Part shown: piece after piece, positions 10,790 to 21,403 of the stretch
How positions within the stretch are numbered: the stretch's first letter is position 1
Layout of the letters: each line of letters begins with the position of its first letter
Source of the DNA: Doryteuthis pealeii
Taxonomy: Eukaryota; Mollusca; Cephalopoda; Myopsida; Loliginidae
NCBI GenBank assembly: GCA_023376005.1
Contig: CM042141.1
Location: 99,445,097 to 99,509,096, forward strand
DNA length: 64,000 nucleotides
Direction of reading: 5' to 3'
Notes under the pieces: model-generated
Told to the model about the DNA's origin: nothing
Seen by the model: only the letters and a program-made list of their open reading frames with translations
Databases searched by the model: none
Translations under genes and position numbers: made by a program

Positions 10790-11044
10790 GATTATATCCA
10801 GATGATTGATAAAATCTGTGAAATGGCTGCCGTAATGCAGAAGGCAGTTTCCGTTGATGATTCTGCTGTATCCAAAGTGCAGGAAAGATTAGCTCAGTTG
10901 GAAATTGAAAATCGTGGATTAAGGGAAATGCTGGAGATTTGTACAACTACTAAACATCGGATCCTCGAGGAAGAAATGAAAAGCTCGGTACAAAGTGTAC
11001 AAAGTGAACAAAGTGAATCGTCGGATACAAATTCAATCAAATAA
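10790..11044 (+). CDS. SIKE1: SIKE1/FGFR1OP2-family protein, terminal coding exon
   Basis: Acceptor TTTAACTAG (to 10789) opens in phase 0 and the frame runs 84 codons to the TAA at 11042. [20 protein letters not shown] and [20 protein letters not shown] align with human SIKE1 ([21 protein letters not shown]..., [20 protein letters not shown]), the second coiled coil. The C-terminus is species-specific: three 9-base repeats (10988-11014) encode VQSVQSEQS before an acidic serine-rich end. The joined protein is complete. Compared with human FGFR1OP2, the segment encoded by its alternatively spliced middle exon is absent, so the architecture is SIKE1-like. Confidence 0.93.
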   Translation, partial: DYIQMIDKICEMAAVMQKAVSVDDSAVSKVQERLAQLEIENRGLREMLEICTTTKHRILEEEMKSSVQSVQSEQSESSDTNSIK

Positions 11045-11390
11045 AAACTTCTTTTTTTTTCCCCTGTGATAATGTGAGAAAAAAAATTATTTTCTTTCTA
11101 ATTGGTATTTTATTGTTTTTTATTTTTTTATTTCTTTATTTATTCATTTATTTATTTTTTAAAATGTGTTATGTTGATTATTTGGATTATGCACTAAAAG
11201 GTTAATGTTTCACTAAGTATTTCTCATCTTAATAAGATCAAATGGAGATCAATTTAAAAGATAAAATAAATATACACTATCAGGAAATAAAATTGCAACA
11301 CTCTTAATGTTTCTCAAGATGAAATATACAGATAATATAGATGGGTTACTATGAAGATTGATATGTGTACAGCTTCCAAAATATAAAGTG
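11045..11390 (+). other. Probable 3' UTR of the SIKE gene
   Basis: AT-rich sequence follows the stop codon. AATAAA occurs near 11267, with more copies further on (12400-12700). Which one is used cannot be decided from sequence. Confidence 0.4.
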
Positions 11391-11800
11391 CACCAACAGT
11401 ACCCAGACCCTATATTAATACTGTATATCCTTGTTGAATGATTACAGTCAAGTCCCGATAAATCACTAAAGTTAAGCAGCAATGAGCCTGTTCGATACTT
11501 AATTGGGTGACCACTTAAGCAACATGAGTCCTCTTTTTATCAAAATGACTTGATTTGGCATTAAATGACACAGAAAGGGTTTTTTTTTTGTTTTGTTTTA
11601 TGGCACATCAACAGTACCCAGACCTTATATTAATACTATATATCCTCATTGATTGATTATGGTCAAGTCCTGCTAGATCACCAAAGTTAAGCAGCAATGA
11701 ACCTGTTCAATACTTGATTGGGTGACCACTTAAATCCTTTGTTTATCAAAATCACTTGATGTGAAAGAGAGTTGATGTACCACAAAACAAAACAACCAAC
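11390..11800 (+). mobile_element. Two tandem 5S-rRNA-derived SINEs (type B)
   Basis: Two copies (about 11447-11600 and 11648-11795) each contain the 5S-like run GATCACCAAAGTTAAGCAGC and ATTGGGTGACCACTTAA. Each is preceded by the same CAACAGTACCCAGACC flank, so a unit of about 220 bp including flank is duplicated. Blocks equivalent to box A (AAGTTAAGCAG) and box C (GGGTGACC) of the 5S internal promoter are visible. Both tails are shortened. Confidence 0.75.
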
Positions 11801-12299
11801 CTCATTGAGTGTTAAAACAAGCCCATACTTTTGCATACATACCGACATGGTGAATTAGTATGAGTTATTATATCAAGATTTTATCTGAATATCTACTATT
11901 CCCAAAGACTGCACCTTGATCAAAATCGACATCATCCTGCGGAGTGTTGGAATTTTATTTTCTGCTAGTGTATTTCCTGATTGGAACATTGAAATGTACA
12001 GTCTCGATAATTAACTATAGTCCTTAATTTTTTTTGTCTTTTTAAGATTTAAAAAGAAATTAATTTATATAAAATCTTGGGGTTAGTATTTATAATAAAA
12101 CAATTTTCAATTTCCGAGTCTAATGTATAAAACTTATGTACTGCTATTAATAGTTTTGCACATATATATTTTTTTTGTCCTGTTTTTAAAAGCTCACTTC
12201 AAAAAAGAAAAAAAAGAAAGAAAAAAATCGTAAAAGTAAGCTTTTAAACATTTTTTCACCATTTGTGCCCAAGAAATTATGGTATAAATGTGGCTCCCA

Positions 12300-12922
12300 A
12301 ACAGGAATTTCTTTTTAAGAATGGATACTATCGCAGCACTGGGGTCTGAACATACTTGAAAAATATCCCTTTACATTTTACACCAATGTTAGCCACCAAA
12401 ATGTTCATTGCTTTCACTGAAGCAAGTAATATTATTTTATTTTATTTTGATATTTTATTATTTAAAAAATATTTTGTTTTAAAACTGAAGTAAAGAAAAT
12501 TGTATTGTATTAGAATGAAATATTAAAATTAAGTAATTGTTTTAAATTATTATTAGATTGTTAATAAAAATTGTTTCATACATAAATTGTTTGTTTTGTA
12601 AATATAAGAATAAAAATGTAATAAAAATTACTAAAAAAAGACTCTTAAAATAATAAACTTAAATAAATTTTAGATAAATAAACAGAGCATAAAAAAGAAT
12701 AATTTGATACTTATCTTTTATGTTTTACTTTTATTTATGAATGATTAATAAAATAAACATATTAATCTTTGGGATTAAAATTTTATTTATTATACTAGAA
12801 TAGCATAATAAAATAATAAACTCTTAACAAAAACTTATTAAAAAAACTTGTAATAAAATGAGATATTAAAATTAATTTTGTTTCAACTTATTATTAGATA
12901 TATATTCTTTATTATTGTTCCA
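12300..12922. other. AT-rich non-coding sequence
   Basis: It contains many AATAAA-like strings and a unit ATTATTAGATTGTTAATAAA... (12548-12600) that recurs at 13185-13240, on the other side of an A SINE. No gene is seen. Confidence 0.5.
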
Positions 12923-12935
12923 TTATTCAAATTAT

Positions 12936-13177
12936 CAGTTGGTAGAGCACTTGACTAGGAATCGTAAGGTTCCTGGTTAGATACTGGCCCTTGCCAACTC
13001 AGTGTATGAGTAGCACAAGGATCTGTCCGATAAAGTGAGGAGCTGATGGTAGTATGGCGTTCCACCTCATACGCTAAAAGACAATCTCCTTGGTCTAGCA
13101 CAAGTGAAAAGGGGATAGACTCCCTCGCTGTCTAGCTGATACCAACTTTAGGCCACCCTGACGACTTTACTTTTTAC
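12936..13177 (+). mobile_element. tRNA-derived SINE, type A, with 13-bp target duplication
   Basis: The tRNA-like head carries CAGTTGGTAGAGCAC (A box) and GGTTAGATACTGG (degenerate B box), then the body ATGAGTAGCACAAGGATCTG, GAGCTGATGGTAG and GGGGATAGACTCCCTCGCTG. It ends CGACTTTACTTTTTAC. The perfect direct repeat TTATTCAAATTAT flanks it (12923-12935 and 13178-13190), which fixes both ends at 242 bp. Confidence 0.9.
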
Positions 13178-13355
13178 TTATTCAAATTATTATTAGATTA
13201 TTAATAAAAATTGTTTCATACATAAATTGTTTGTTTTGTTAAGTTCAATGAAATAAATTTAATATTTATTTGAAGTTAGAAAAAAAAAAAGATGAGTTGA
13301 TGTATGTGACAGAATTTTTTAGGCATTGGAATTTTGCAGCATAATATTTTATAAA

Positions 13356-13398
<43 letters not shown>

Positions 13399-13749
13399 TA
13401 TGTCCTGGCCCCAGAACTCCGATTGTACCAAAACATATTCCAGCAGATTTTCTGTGTATTTCACCAAAGAATATTCTTCTGCTAAGAAGCATTTTTGTCT
13501 GACCGTTTTATTTGGTTTAAAAAAGTTTTATGATCTGTCCATAAAATAATTTTCTGCCCTAAAAAATTGATTACACCTAAAATGTCATAAAATGCTCTAA
13601 TCACCATGAAAAAGAAATGAGATTAATTAATATTTTTCACACAAGAACATTTTATTTATTTAAAATGATGACAAGTATCTGAATCTCATTCATTTTCAAA
13701 TCTTAAGTTTTCATCTAATGCTAAACTTTACCAAATTATTTTATTGCTT

Positions 13750-13785
13750 TGCATATATATATATATAATATATATATATATAATT
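13750..13785. repeat. (TA)n microsatellite
   Basis: An interrupted TA run. Confidence 0.9.
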
Positions 13786-13919
13786 ACTTTTGCCGGTCAG
13801 CATATGGTAAACTAATCATTAATTTCAAAGGAAAAAGCTTTATTTTTAGGAGACTTTGATAAAAAAAATAATCTTAAACCAGGCGAGTATATATAATATT
13901 AGCTACTTAAATTTCTTTA

Positions 13920-14000
13920 GTTCTCCTGAGGAAGTTTACAGTGAACACCAAAACCGTGGTAGAGAAAAGCTTTTCTACAACTATAAATGTTCTGTATTTT
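13920..14000 (+). mobile_element. Degenerate Penelope-like module
   Basis: CTGAGGA is followed by a GTTTAC...GTGAAC helix and then CAAAACCGTGGTAGAG. If the expected GAAA has become AAAA, the order is that of a hammerhead core with stem III ACC/GGT. The change at the invariant G would abolish cleavage. Confidence 0.35.
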
Positions 14001-14179
14001 ACGAAATATATTGAGCCCTTTTGGATTAACTACTTATGCTACTGCAATGAAAACGTGATAGTAACTTGTTGATATATATACATATATAGAAGAAATGCAA
14101 ATAAGAATTTTTTCTTTTGCATAGAAAGAGTGCTTGATGCTATTATGGCAGAGCAAGTATGAAATCTATAAAATAGTAA

Positions 14180-14640
14180 AATTATGATCACTATAAGTCT
14201 GTTACTTAGTTTCATGTGTTTTACACAATCTTCAGACAGAATATCATCTGAGTATACCTCATGCAGGGGCCGGTTTAGCTCAGTCGGTAGAGCGTTCGGC
14301 TAGAAACCACAAGGCTCCTAGTTCGATACCAGTCCTCGCCAACTTGGTGTATGAGTAGCACAGGGATCTGTGCGGTAAAGTAAGGAGCTGATGGTAGGTG
14401 TGGCGCTCCACCTCAGACGCCAATACAATCTCCTTGATCTAGCACTATTAAAAAGGAGATAGACTCCCTCGCTGACTGGCTGATACTGACTTTAGGCCGC
14501 CCCGACGACTTTACTTTTTACTTTATACCTCATGCTATATAGGCGCTTGATGTGCCACATTTTTCACATTTTCACCTGAAGAAGGTGTAAAACACATGAA
14601 ACTTAAAATAACAGACTTATGTGTATAATATTACTATTTT
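14180..14640. mobile_element. Head-to-head pair of Penelope-like modules split by a SINE
   Basis: The left arm (14190-14240, minus) and the right arm (14575-14625, plus) are reverse complements built on CTGAAGA, GTGTAAAACAC helix, GAAAC and AACAGACTTAT. The A SINE at 14265-14524 sits in the spacer and duplicated 11 bp of it. Confidence 0.5.
14265..14524 (+). mobile_element. Full-length tRNA-derived SINE, type A, with 11-bp target duplication
   Basis: This is the best-preserved A copy. The tRNA-like 5' end GGGGCCGGTTTAGCTCAG leads to GTCGGTAGAGCG and the B box TAGTTCGATACC, then the conserved body and a CGACTTTACTTTTTACTT tail. Direct repeats ATACCTCATGC flank it exactly (14254-14264, 14525-14535). 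The head most resembles tRNA-Lys-type heads, but the anticodon arm is not functional. Confidence 0.92.
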
Positions 14641-14779
14641 ATAGGTTTATACATAAGCTAGCTTCAGTATTTTTAAATTTAATTTTACCTTCACCAACTA
14701 GTTATCTTTACAAGAAAATATCTAGAAGGAAAGCAATTTTGAACAAGTTCTAAAAAAAGAAAAAAACAATTTTTTTTTT

Positions 14780-15350
14780 AATTCATGGTTACTTTCTATG
14801 ACTTTTTTTTTCTGTTTCTATTCAAATGGATCACATTGGTCTTTTTTTTCTTTTTTTTTTTTTTTTTTTCTTTTTCTTTTTTTTTTAAATGGGAATCAAT
14901 TGAATATCATTCCATTGGATCCATTTGGACTTCCGTTTTATAAAATAAATAAGGAAGCCCAGTTGTTATTCCTTGTCTGTTCTGAAAGAAGACATCCTGC
15001 TGGGATCTGACCAACTAATATTTGTTTGCCAGACAAAAAGGACACTTGAGTTTTTGTTAAGGAATAAAATATTCACTTTGTAAATTTTTCTTTTTTTTCT
15101 TTTTTTTTTCAAAGGAAATAAAACATTTGTAGTTTATGTTCACAGGTTTTTTTTCCATTTTAATTTTTGATATTTTTTGTAAAGTAACTTACTTTCCCTT
15201 TTCAATTTTCACTTTTTTCATTTTCATATTTCTTGAACAAATCTTTTTTGTTTGTTTTTTTATAAATTTTTAAATTTAAAAACATTTTTGTAATATTTTA
15301 TTATTTTATCATTCTGATAAATTAAGAATGTTAAAGTACAAAACATGGTG
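14780..15350. other. T-rich low-complexity sequence
   Basis: Long T runs, for example 14841-14886, dominate. No exon is supported. Confidence 0.5.
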
Positions 15351-15364
15351 TATTATACTTCAGA

Positions 15365-15812
15365 CCTACTCATAGCACAACTGAGAGACAGAACTGGAGG
15401 CCTATTTTAAATATTCCTTCATCCAATGAGATCAGGGCATTTTAGTTTCAGTTTCAGTTTGAGCTAGCTACTCCAGTCTTATTTGCTTAATAAATTTAAA
15501 GAAATTTTTATTTACATTTGGAATATCATTTATCATTTGAATAAAGGGTGTTGGTGAGACCTGTAAATAGTGTGAATGTTTCTCTTTCATTAGAAGTAGA
15601 TGATATCTTTTACCAGAAATCTTAATTACCTCTTTTGTTTTGTTTAATAGTTATTAGTGTCCAAAACAATATTACATATTTTTATTTATTTAACTTTCAA
15701 CACGTTATTATCCTCAGGTATTGGTCAAATTGTTATTCCAAGTATTTAAAAAAATGACTAACTTAATTTTCAATCTGCCTCCAGTTCTGTCTCTCAGCTG
15801 CACCATCAGCCG
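15365..15812. mobile_element. Possible foldback element
   Basis: CTGAGAGACAGAACTGGAGG (15378-15397) has its exact reverse complement at 15780-15799. The repeat extends imperfectly outward for about 20 more bases. The 380-bp interior is AT-rich and non-coding. Confidence 0.45.
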
Positions 15813-15999
15813 GACTGAAATATGCCATGATAAAAAAAACAATTGCTATTTTTGGCAGCTTTTTTTTTTTTCCTTGCAATAAAGATTATACAATTTAATA
15901 AAAACTGAAACTAAGTTCTGTGTTGTTTTTTTCTTTTCATTTCTATTTCTTGTAATATATAACAAACACATGTGATTACCATCATAGGAATTCAAATCC

Positions 16000-16092
16000 T
16001 GGATGAAGCTGTTTCACAAAGCGCTAATCACTCTTGGGAAAGGTATGAAGCTATGGGTAAATAGTAGAGCAGACTGGGCTCTTTAACTTGGA
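16000..16092 (+). mobile_element. SINE type C fragment
   Basis: GCTGTTTCACAAAGCGCTAATCA-like sequence, then CTTGGGAAAGGTATGAA, CTATGGGTAAATAGTAG and GACTGGGCTCTTTAAC are recognisable C-body blocks. Confidence 0.6.
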
Positions 16093-16214
16093 TTAGGCAA
16101 TATATCTATATCATTCTGCATATGCGTGCATATAGCTAACACTGTTGTGATCAAAGTTTGAGCCTGATCATGCCATTTTGCTTGCCGTTTTTACAGTGTA
16201 AATATGGCTGCTCC

Positions 16215-16470
16215 ATAAGCAGTGTCCTGGGTATGACGTTAAACAAATGGTGACATTCCAATTTTGGAGTACCCCTTCATCGCCATCCACTCTGACCCAT
16301 AGTCTCATGTATGAGTTAAATAGAAAAAAAAAAAAAAATTGTTTTAAAAAGATTGAGTTTAAATTTTTTTTTTAAAAATTGTACACCTATCAAGTATAAA
16401 TAAAACAAGACGTCTTCAGCTTAAAATAACCCAACAAGGATTGACACGCCGTAAAATCCAACCAACCAAC
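16215..16470 (+). mobile_element. SINE type F fragment
   Basis: It holds GTCCTGGGTATGACGTTAAA, GAGTACCCCTTCATCGCC and the tail AAATAACCCAACAAGG, TTGACACGCCGTAAAATCC. Confidence 0.65.
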
Positions 16471-16489
16471 CAGTATGCACCAAGGAAGT

Positions 16490-16775
16490 GACCTGATTTC
16501 TCAGATCAGAAGGAGTGTCAGGGGCTGAAATTCATCGGAGGCTTTTAGCACAATACAGAGACCGTGCACTGGCATGCAGAAGTGTGTATGGGTGGATAGA
16601 GTGTCCAGTCAACCTCCACTACTGATGAGAAGGTTCAGCAAGTTTGAGAGATGGTAATAGCAAACTGGCAAGTTATCATTGACAAGATAGCTCGTTTTCT
16701 GCAGATTAGTCATGGTTCTTCCTATCAAATCATCCACGATGAGCTCGGCTTCCATAAAACAAGAGTGCAGATAAT
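16490..16775 (+). pseudogene. Mariner-family transposase relic (N-terminal region)
   Basis: The plus strand from about 16651 reads VIANWQVIIDKIARFLQISH followed by GSSYQIIHDELGFHKTRVQ. This matches the second helix-turn-helix of mariner transposases (ANRRVTIDEVA..LQISHGSAYQIIHDELGFHKV). The frame stops soon after, and no DDE residues remain. It is truncated on the right, shortly before the hAT element at 16851. Confidence 0.7.
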
Positions 16776-16850
16776 TTTTGAATCTCCCTCATTTCTTATT
16801 TTAAAATTTAAAAAATGTAAAGCATTTTTGTAAATCACATCCCCATAGAT

Positions 16851-17148
16851 CAGTGGTTCCCAACCTTTTTCTATTCCCACACACTTAATAGGGTTTTGCT
16901 TTGACCTCGCATCCCTACAATTTATATTTTTGTTAAAAAATATAGAATGTGAATCCATACTACAATTTTATCAAAAGATCATATATATTTCACTGATGAT
17001 AATTTAATATTTAATGATAATAATCTGAAATAAAGAAACGAAAATATGAATAATATTAATTACAAAAGAAAAAGAAATTAATCTAAATTTGAACGGACGC
17101 TTCTCACCCTCTGGAATGATGCGAGCACCCCCTGGTTGGGAACCCCTG
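16851..17148. mobile_element. Non-autonomous hAT element with perfect 8-bp target duplication
   Basis: The terminal inverted repeats are CAGTGGTTCCCAACC on the left and GGTTGGGAACCCCTG on the right, typical of hAT (Charlie-like) MITEs. The target duplication CCATAGAT is intact (16843-16850 and 17149-17156). The 298-bp interior is AT-rich with no coding sequence. Confidence 0.92.
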
Positions 17149-17254
17149 CCATAGATATTTACATTCTATAGATATCACAGATCTATGGAAATAATTTTTA
17201 CTATTTTAAAATTAAGTTTTGTTATTTCCCATTTCGGCTTATACTTACTGTTTG

Positions 17255-17470
17255 TGTTGCCTCTACCTGTTATTGTTTGATCCTTTGGATCTCGTCTTTG
17301 CTGGTCTGGTCATTTAATTCACATGAATGATTGCCGAATTCCAAAACAACTATTTTGCAGGGAAATCTCAACTGGCAAACGTCATCAGTGCAAACCTAAA
17401 TTGAGGTTTAAGGACTGCCTCAAGGACACTCTGAAGAATGCTGCTATTGCTGTGGAGGACTGAGAGAAGC
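17255..17470 (+). pseudogene. LINE reverse-transcriptase C-terminal fragment
   Basis: The plus strand, in one frame with damage, reads WxGHLIHMNDCRIPKQLF followed by STGKR..CKPKLRFKDCLKDT. This matches the thumb-distal region of RTE/jockey-like non-LTR elements (RLPKQIFYSEL, RKRGAPKKRFKDSLK). It stops at TGA 17461. It is a 5'-truncated, dead fragment. Confidence 0.65.
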
Positions 17471-17616
17471 TAGCTTGAATTTTTAATTCATGTATTTTGG
17501 TTGGCATATCAACCTTTTCGGTGTCATTTAATGCTAAATCAAGTCATTTTTTTTACATTTTTAAGGATTACAAAATATACATACATACAAACAGACAGAC
17601 ATACAGAATTTTTCTT

Positions 17617-17619
<3 letters not shown>

Positions 17620-17645
<26 letters not shown>
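17620..17645. repeat. (TA)n microsatellite
   Basis: A TA run upstream of the Penelope-like module at 17640-17930. Confidence 0.85.
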
Positions 17646-17647
<2 letters not shown>

Positions 17648-17696
17648 ATAAGATAAATATATAAAGGTTTTACATATCTATTTATTAGGTGACAAA

Positions 17697-17751
17697 GGAA
17701 CATTCACAACCATATTGGTTTCATGCGATGCAATCATCAGGTGAAGATGTT
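17697..17751 (-). ncRNA. Hammerhead ribozyme, type I-like, all three stems present
   Basis: On the minus strand the order is AACATCTTCAC (stem I, 17751-17741), CTGATGA (17740-17734), a TGC-ATC-GCA hairpin (stem II), GAAA (17722-17719), CC-AATAT-GG (stem III, with A15.1/U16.1 adjacent), cleavage nucleotide U17 (17708), then GTGAATGTT (stem I, 17707-17699). Stem I pairs over 9 bp with a 2-nt bulge. All invariant core bases are present, and the cleavage triplet would be GUU. Stem II is only 3 bp above a T/T pair, which would lower activity. Hammerheads of this design are known from Penelope-like retroelements; related cores recur elsewhere in this window. Confidence 0.7.
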
Positions 17752-17934
17752 TCAAATGTAAGGAAAATCAAAAAAATTTCAAAAAATTCAATAGACATGA
17801 GAAGCGTATGATTGGATGAAATGATGTGCGTATGTATGTGATGGTAAATTGAATGTTTGAGAGTGTTTATTAATAATACTGCCTTTGGTACGCCATTCCA
17901 GCAAAAGCTGAAACAGTGACCATCTCACACTATA

Positions 17935-17975
17935 TATATATATATATATATATAGATAGATAGATCAATAGATAG
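17935..17975. repeat. (TA)n/(TAGA)n microsatellite
   Basis: A TA run passes into GATA-type repeats. Confidence 0.85.
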
Positions 17976-18291
17976 ATAAATCATTGCCAAATGAGCTGTA
18001 ATATTCCTTTCAAGTTTGTACATTAATTTAAAACAGTTTTATTTTTTGTGCATCATGTTTAAATGATTTTTACATTTGTAAATATTAAAGAATGACATCT
18101 TGAGTCCAGGAGGAATAAATTCTTCAACTGAATTATTTATTTTTAAAACAAACGTTTTTTTCAAGAGTTTATGTTAAGTCAAAGAAGAAGACTCAACAGA
18201 ATTTAAAGTTATCAAATTTCTGGGTTGGGAAAAGAATAGAATTGTTTAAATAGAAAGTTATACAAATGCCAGATACATCCATCAAGAGAAA

Positions 18292-18560
18292 AAAACTAAA
18301 GAAGGCACCAGTCTTGTATAAAAAAACTAAAGGCACCAAAGAAGGCACCAATCTATGTATTAAAAAAACTAAAGAAGGCACCAGTCTATGTATTAAAAAA
18401 AACTAAAGCAGGCACAAATCTATGTATAAAAAAACTAAAGACACCAGTGTGTGTATAAAAAAAAAACTAAAGGCACCAGTGTATGTATAAAAAAAAATAA
18501 AGAAGGCAAAATATAAAAAACTAAAGAAGGCAACAGTCTATGTATAAAAAAATCTAAAAA
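18292..18560 (+). repeat. Minisatellite, unit about 30-36 bp, about 8 copies
   Basis: The unit AACTAAAGAAGGCACCAGTC followed by TATGTATAAAA is repeated, with A-run length variation and one internal duplication (18323-18360). It is not coding. Confidence 0.85.
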
Positions 18561-18569
18561 GCAATATAA

Positions 18570-18875
18570 TTGGGACTATCATATAGGTGCTAGGGCTTGA
18601 CATGACCAGTTGATTGATCAGATTGGTTTAATGGCATATCAAACCCTGTGGGTTATTTAATGCCAACTCTTTATGATATTTATAAAATATACAATATAAT
18701 ATATATATATAATATAACAACAAATAATATAGCATAATATCTGATTGATTGGAGGGGGCCTGTCTGACTGCCTGTCTATCTAAAGTTAGGGGCAAAGTGA
18801 AATGTTGCAGGTCATAGACTACTCAGCCACCAGGATTCCATCCCTAAGCATCATGGGTTGCCACCAGTGGCTAGC
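18570..18875 (-). mobile_element. SINE type F, disrupted
   Basis: Minus-strand F head blocks (CAGGTCATAGACTACTCAGC read on plus, the CATATAGGTGCTAGGGCTTG block) are separated by a TTAATGGCATATCAAACCCT...TTTAATGCC tail from another copy and by AT repeats. The order indicates nested insertion. Confidence 0.55.
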
Positions 18876-19430
18876 AGGTGGCCCCATTCCCATGGGGGAG
18901 GGGGTTCTTTCCTCTCTGCAGAGGTGCAGTTTGCGTATTCTACAGTCCCAGCCGACAAGGTTATGTATATCTGGGATGTTGATATGAAAAAGATAAGGCT
19001 CTGTAAGGTCATCCAGTATCAGTAAGGAGGTTATGACGTTTCTTGAAAGAGTTTTAAAAAACACTCTGAAAAGGCACCTCTATTAAAGAACATGTTCTAG
19101 AGTAGCAACTGCTACGTGTCTAGCTATATTACTGACCAAAATTTGATACAAATAAAATTGTGAAGGGTTTCCTTGAAATCAGGACTGCTGATACGTGATG
19201 GTATCAGCACCGTTGACAGACTTCAAAAGACGCCTGACATTATAATGTAGTACAATTCTTCCAATAGAAAGTCTGCTGGTGAACTTTGGATTTTCAGTTG
19301 TAATAATACTATTGTTTTAATTACCAAACTGAATAATAAAAAGTCATTTAGAAAGGCCACAGCTGTGAGGTTTCCTCAACAGGAAAAGGCCAGAACAGTT
19401 GAAAAACTCAAAGAAAAAAATTAAACAAGG

Positions 19431-19862
19431 GTGAGTCAAAAGTTTTGCAATATTTTGGTATATGCTAGTTTGTGGTGTGTATATATATTTACCATCTCCT
19501 TCACACGAGCAGGATGTGACACAAGGTCAATTTCTTAAGTGCAGTTTAACAGGTTTGAATTCAGGATTTTACTTCTCTTAGACTGGTTACCTAACCAAGG
19601 TTAAAGAGCCCAGGCTGCCCTGAACTGAAGCGTGGTTATGTACTGGGTAGAGTTGCAGGAAATGGACTCATCAACCCGAGTTCCATTCTTGGACAAAGCC
19701 ACAGTTCACATAGCACTAATACTCTTGGGAAAGGTATGAATCCAACTATTCTGCCTCCAGCTATGGGTAAATAGTAGGGCCGACTGGGCTCTTTAACCTT
19801 GGTTAGACAATCAGTCTAGGAGAAGAAAAACTCTGAATTCAAACCTGGTCACTACTAGAATA
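19431..19862. mobile_element. Tc1-type terminal repeat beside two inverted type C SINE pieces
   Basis: GAGTCAAAAGTTTTGCAATA at 19434 is the terminal repeat seen at 56057-56587. It is followed by a minus-strand C 3' half (19494-19625) and then a plus-strand C copy (19635-19860). The two SINE parts face each other and could form a hairpin. Confidence 0.55.
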
Positions 19863-20404
19863 GGCCCAGGCCTACTTAGTGATCTATTTTAATTTTTTTA
19901 AATTTAAAAAAAAAAAGAAAGAAATACATGTTAATCCATTCCAGCTCCCTCAAAAAAAAAAAGAAAAGAAAACACCCTATTTTTTGTTACATTTTTGTTA
20001 CATTTTTTTAAAATAAGAAAAATATCAGTGTATCTTAGAAGAACAATAAGATATAATGTAATGAATTCTGTTCTGTACTATGTTTTAATATTTATTTTTT
20101 ATAGATAATATTTTACTTTGCCATAATAAATTTGGGTAATTTTCACTTTTAGTTGTTAAAATTCCTAGCATAAAATTGTGTCTGCGCATTATCTGAAATG
20201 AACTTAATTGTTATTAAGAACACATTTTATCATATTTTTGTGTTAAAGCATGCACTTGTATTGTTTTCAAAAAGTTTCTAAGATTTGTGTATTTTGTACA
20301 AAGACTTTGAAAATGGCTACCGGCTTATTTCAAAGTGAAAGTCAAGGGAGGTTACTCTAATTGCCTTATTTGCTAGGAATTTTAACAACTAAAGGTGAAA
20401 ATTA

Positions 20405-20580
20405 CCTAAATTTGGAAAAAAATTTTTTTTTTGTGAACTTATTAACATAAGCATATCTGAAGCTAACTTGTATCTCAAATTTTAGCTCTCAATACAAAGC
20501 AAAAAATCGACCAAGTGACAGCTTGTAACTTGAAAAAGTCATAAGTTGGGGTATTCATAAGTTAAGGTACCAGTGTATTT
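20405..20580 (+). mobile_element. Repeat with pogo/Tigger-like terminus
   Basis: It shares with 32310-32462 the blocks AGTGTATCTGAAGC-like, CTCAACACAAA.CAAAAAATC and CATAAGTCAAGGTACCA.TGTAT. The reverse complement of the end (ATACACTGGTACCTTAACTT) resembles pogo/Tigger-type termini. The opposite end is not clear. Confidence 0.4.
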
Positions 20581-20814
20581 CAAAAAGGAAAAAAAATACT
20601 CAAGAATTATATCTCATGGCTAGAAAATCAGTATCTTAAATCCATTAAAATTAAAAGATTAAAATTAAAATTTAAAACTGACACATTATCCATATTCATA
20701 AAATGATTGAAATTTGTGATGCTATCATTTCAAAATGGCTGGTCTGGATCAATTTTGATGACATTTGAACACAGGAGGTAACTGCCTGGAATTAGATAGT
20801 TAAACATTACAAAT

Positions 20815-21368
20815 ACAAGGGTCATTCAAAAAAATATAAAGGGAATCTTTTTTTAAATAAATATTTTTTCAGAATTTATTTCCATAAATGTAAACTCTGC
20901 ATTGTTTTGAAAATGGTTTATAGCAAAACTTATTTCAATCTTGCAAAAGTATTTCTTTTTGAGGCTGTTGGAAATGGCAGCAAAATCAAACAGAGGCTCT
21001 AGGCTTGAACAGAGGTCTGTCATCAAAATTCTTGGTGGCTGAGAAGTGAAAACATTGTGAAATATACATAAGAGTGTACAACATGTACAGAGAAGCATTT
21101 TTTAGTCAAAATGATTTTTACAAATAAACTAAACATGGGTTTGCCACTATGAGCCTAAGTTGAAAAAACAGTCAATCGAGTAGAAACATACTGACTCTCC
21201 GGTAAAGAAAAAGTTCTGGGTGCAGTGGTCAGTAAAGAAGATCATGCTGACAGTCTTCTGGGACATAAAAGGACCCATCAATATTAATATCCTTGAAAAA
21301 GATGCAAATTCAAACAGTGCATCCTATTGCCAACTGCTAATGCAAAATTCCCCTTATTTATTGAATGA

Positions 21369-21385
<17 letters not shown>
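20815..21385 (+). pseudogene. Mariner-family transposase relic
   Basis: Frameshifted plus-strand fragments read SVIKILVAEK-like, then MGLPLWA-like, followed by VETYWLSGKEKVLGAVVSKE and DHADSLLGHKRTHQY-like blocks and KQCILLPTANAK. These are the middle of a mariner transposase that is also represented at 29660-29945. A GGTCATTCAAAAAAATATAA end at 20820 may be the element terminus. Multiple stops and frameshifts make it dead. Confidence 0.6.

Positions 21386-21400
<15 letters not shown>
21375..21400. repeat. (TA)n microsatellite
   Basis: A TA run between the mariner relic and a C SINE. Confidence 0.9.

Positions 21401-21401
<1 letters not shown>

Positions 21402-21403
<2 letters not shown>

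Noticed and set aside
14265..14340. Functional tRNA gene
   Set aside because: Promoter boxes are good but the acceptor and anticodon arms do not fold, and the sequence continues into a SINE body with target duplications.
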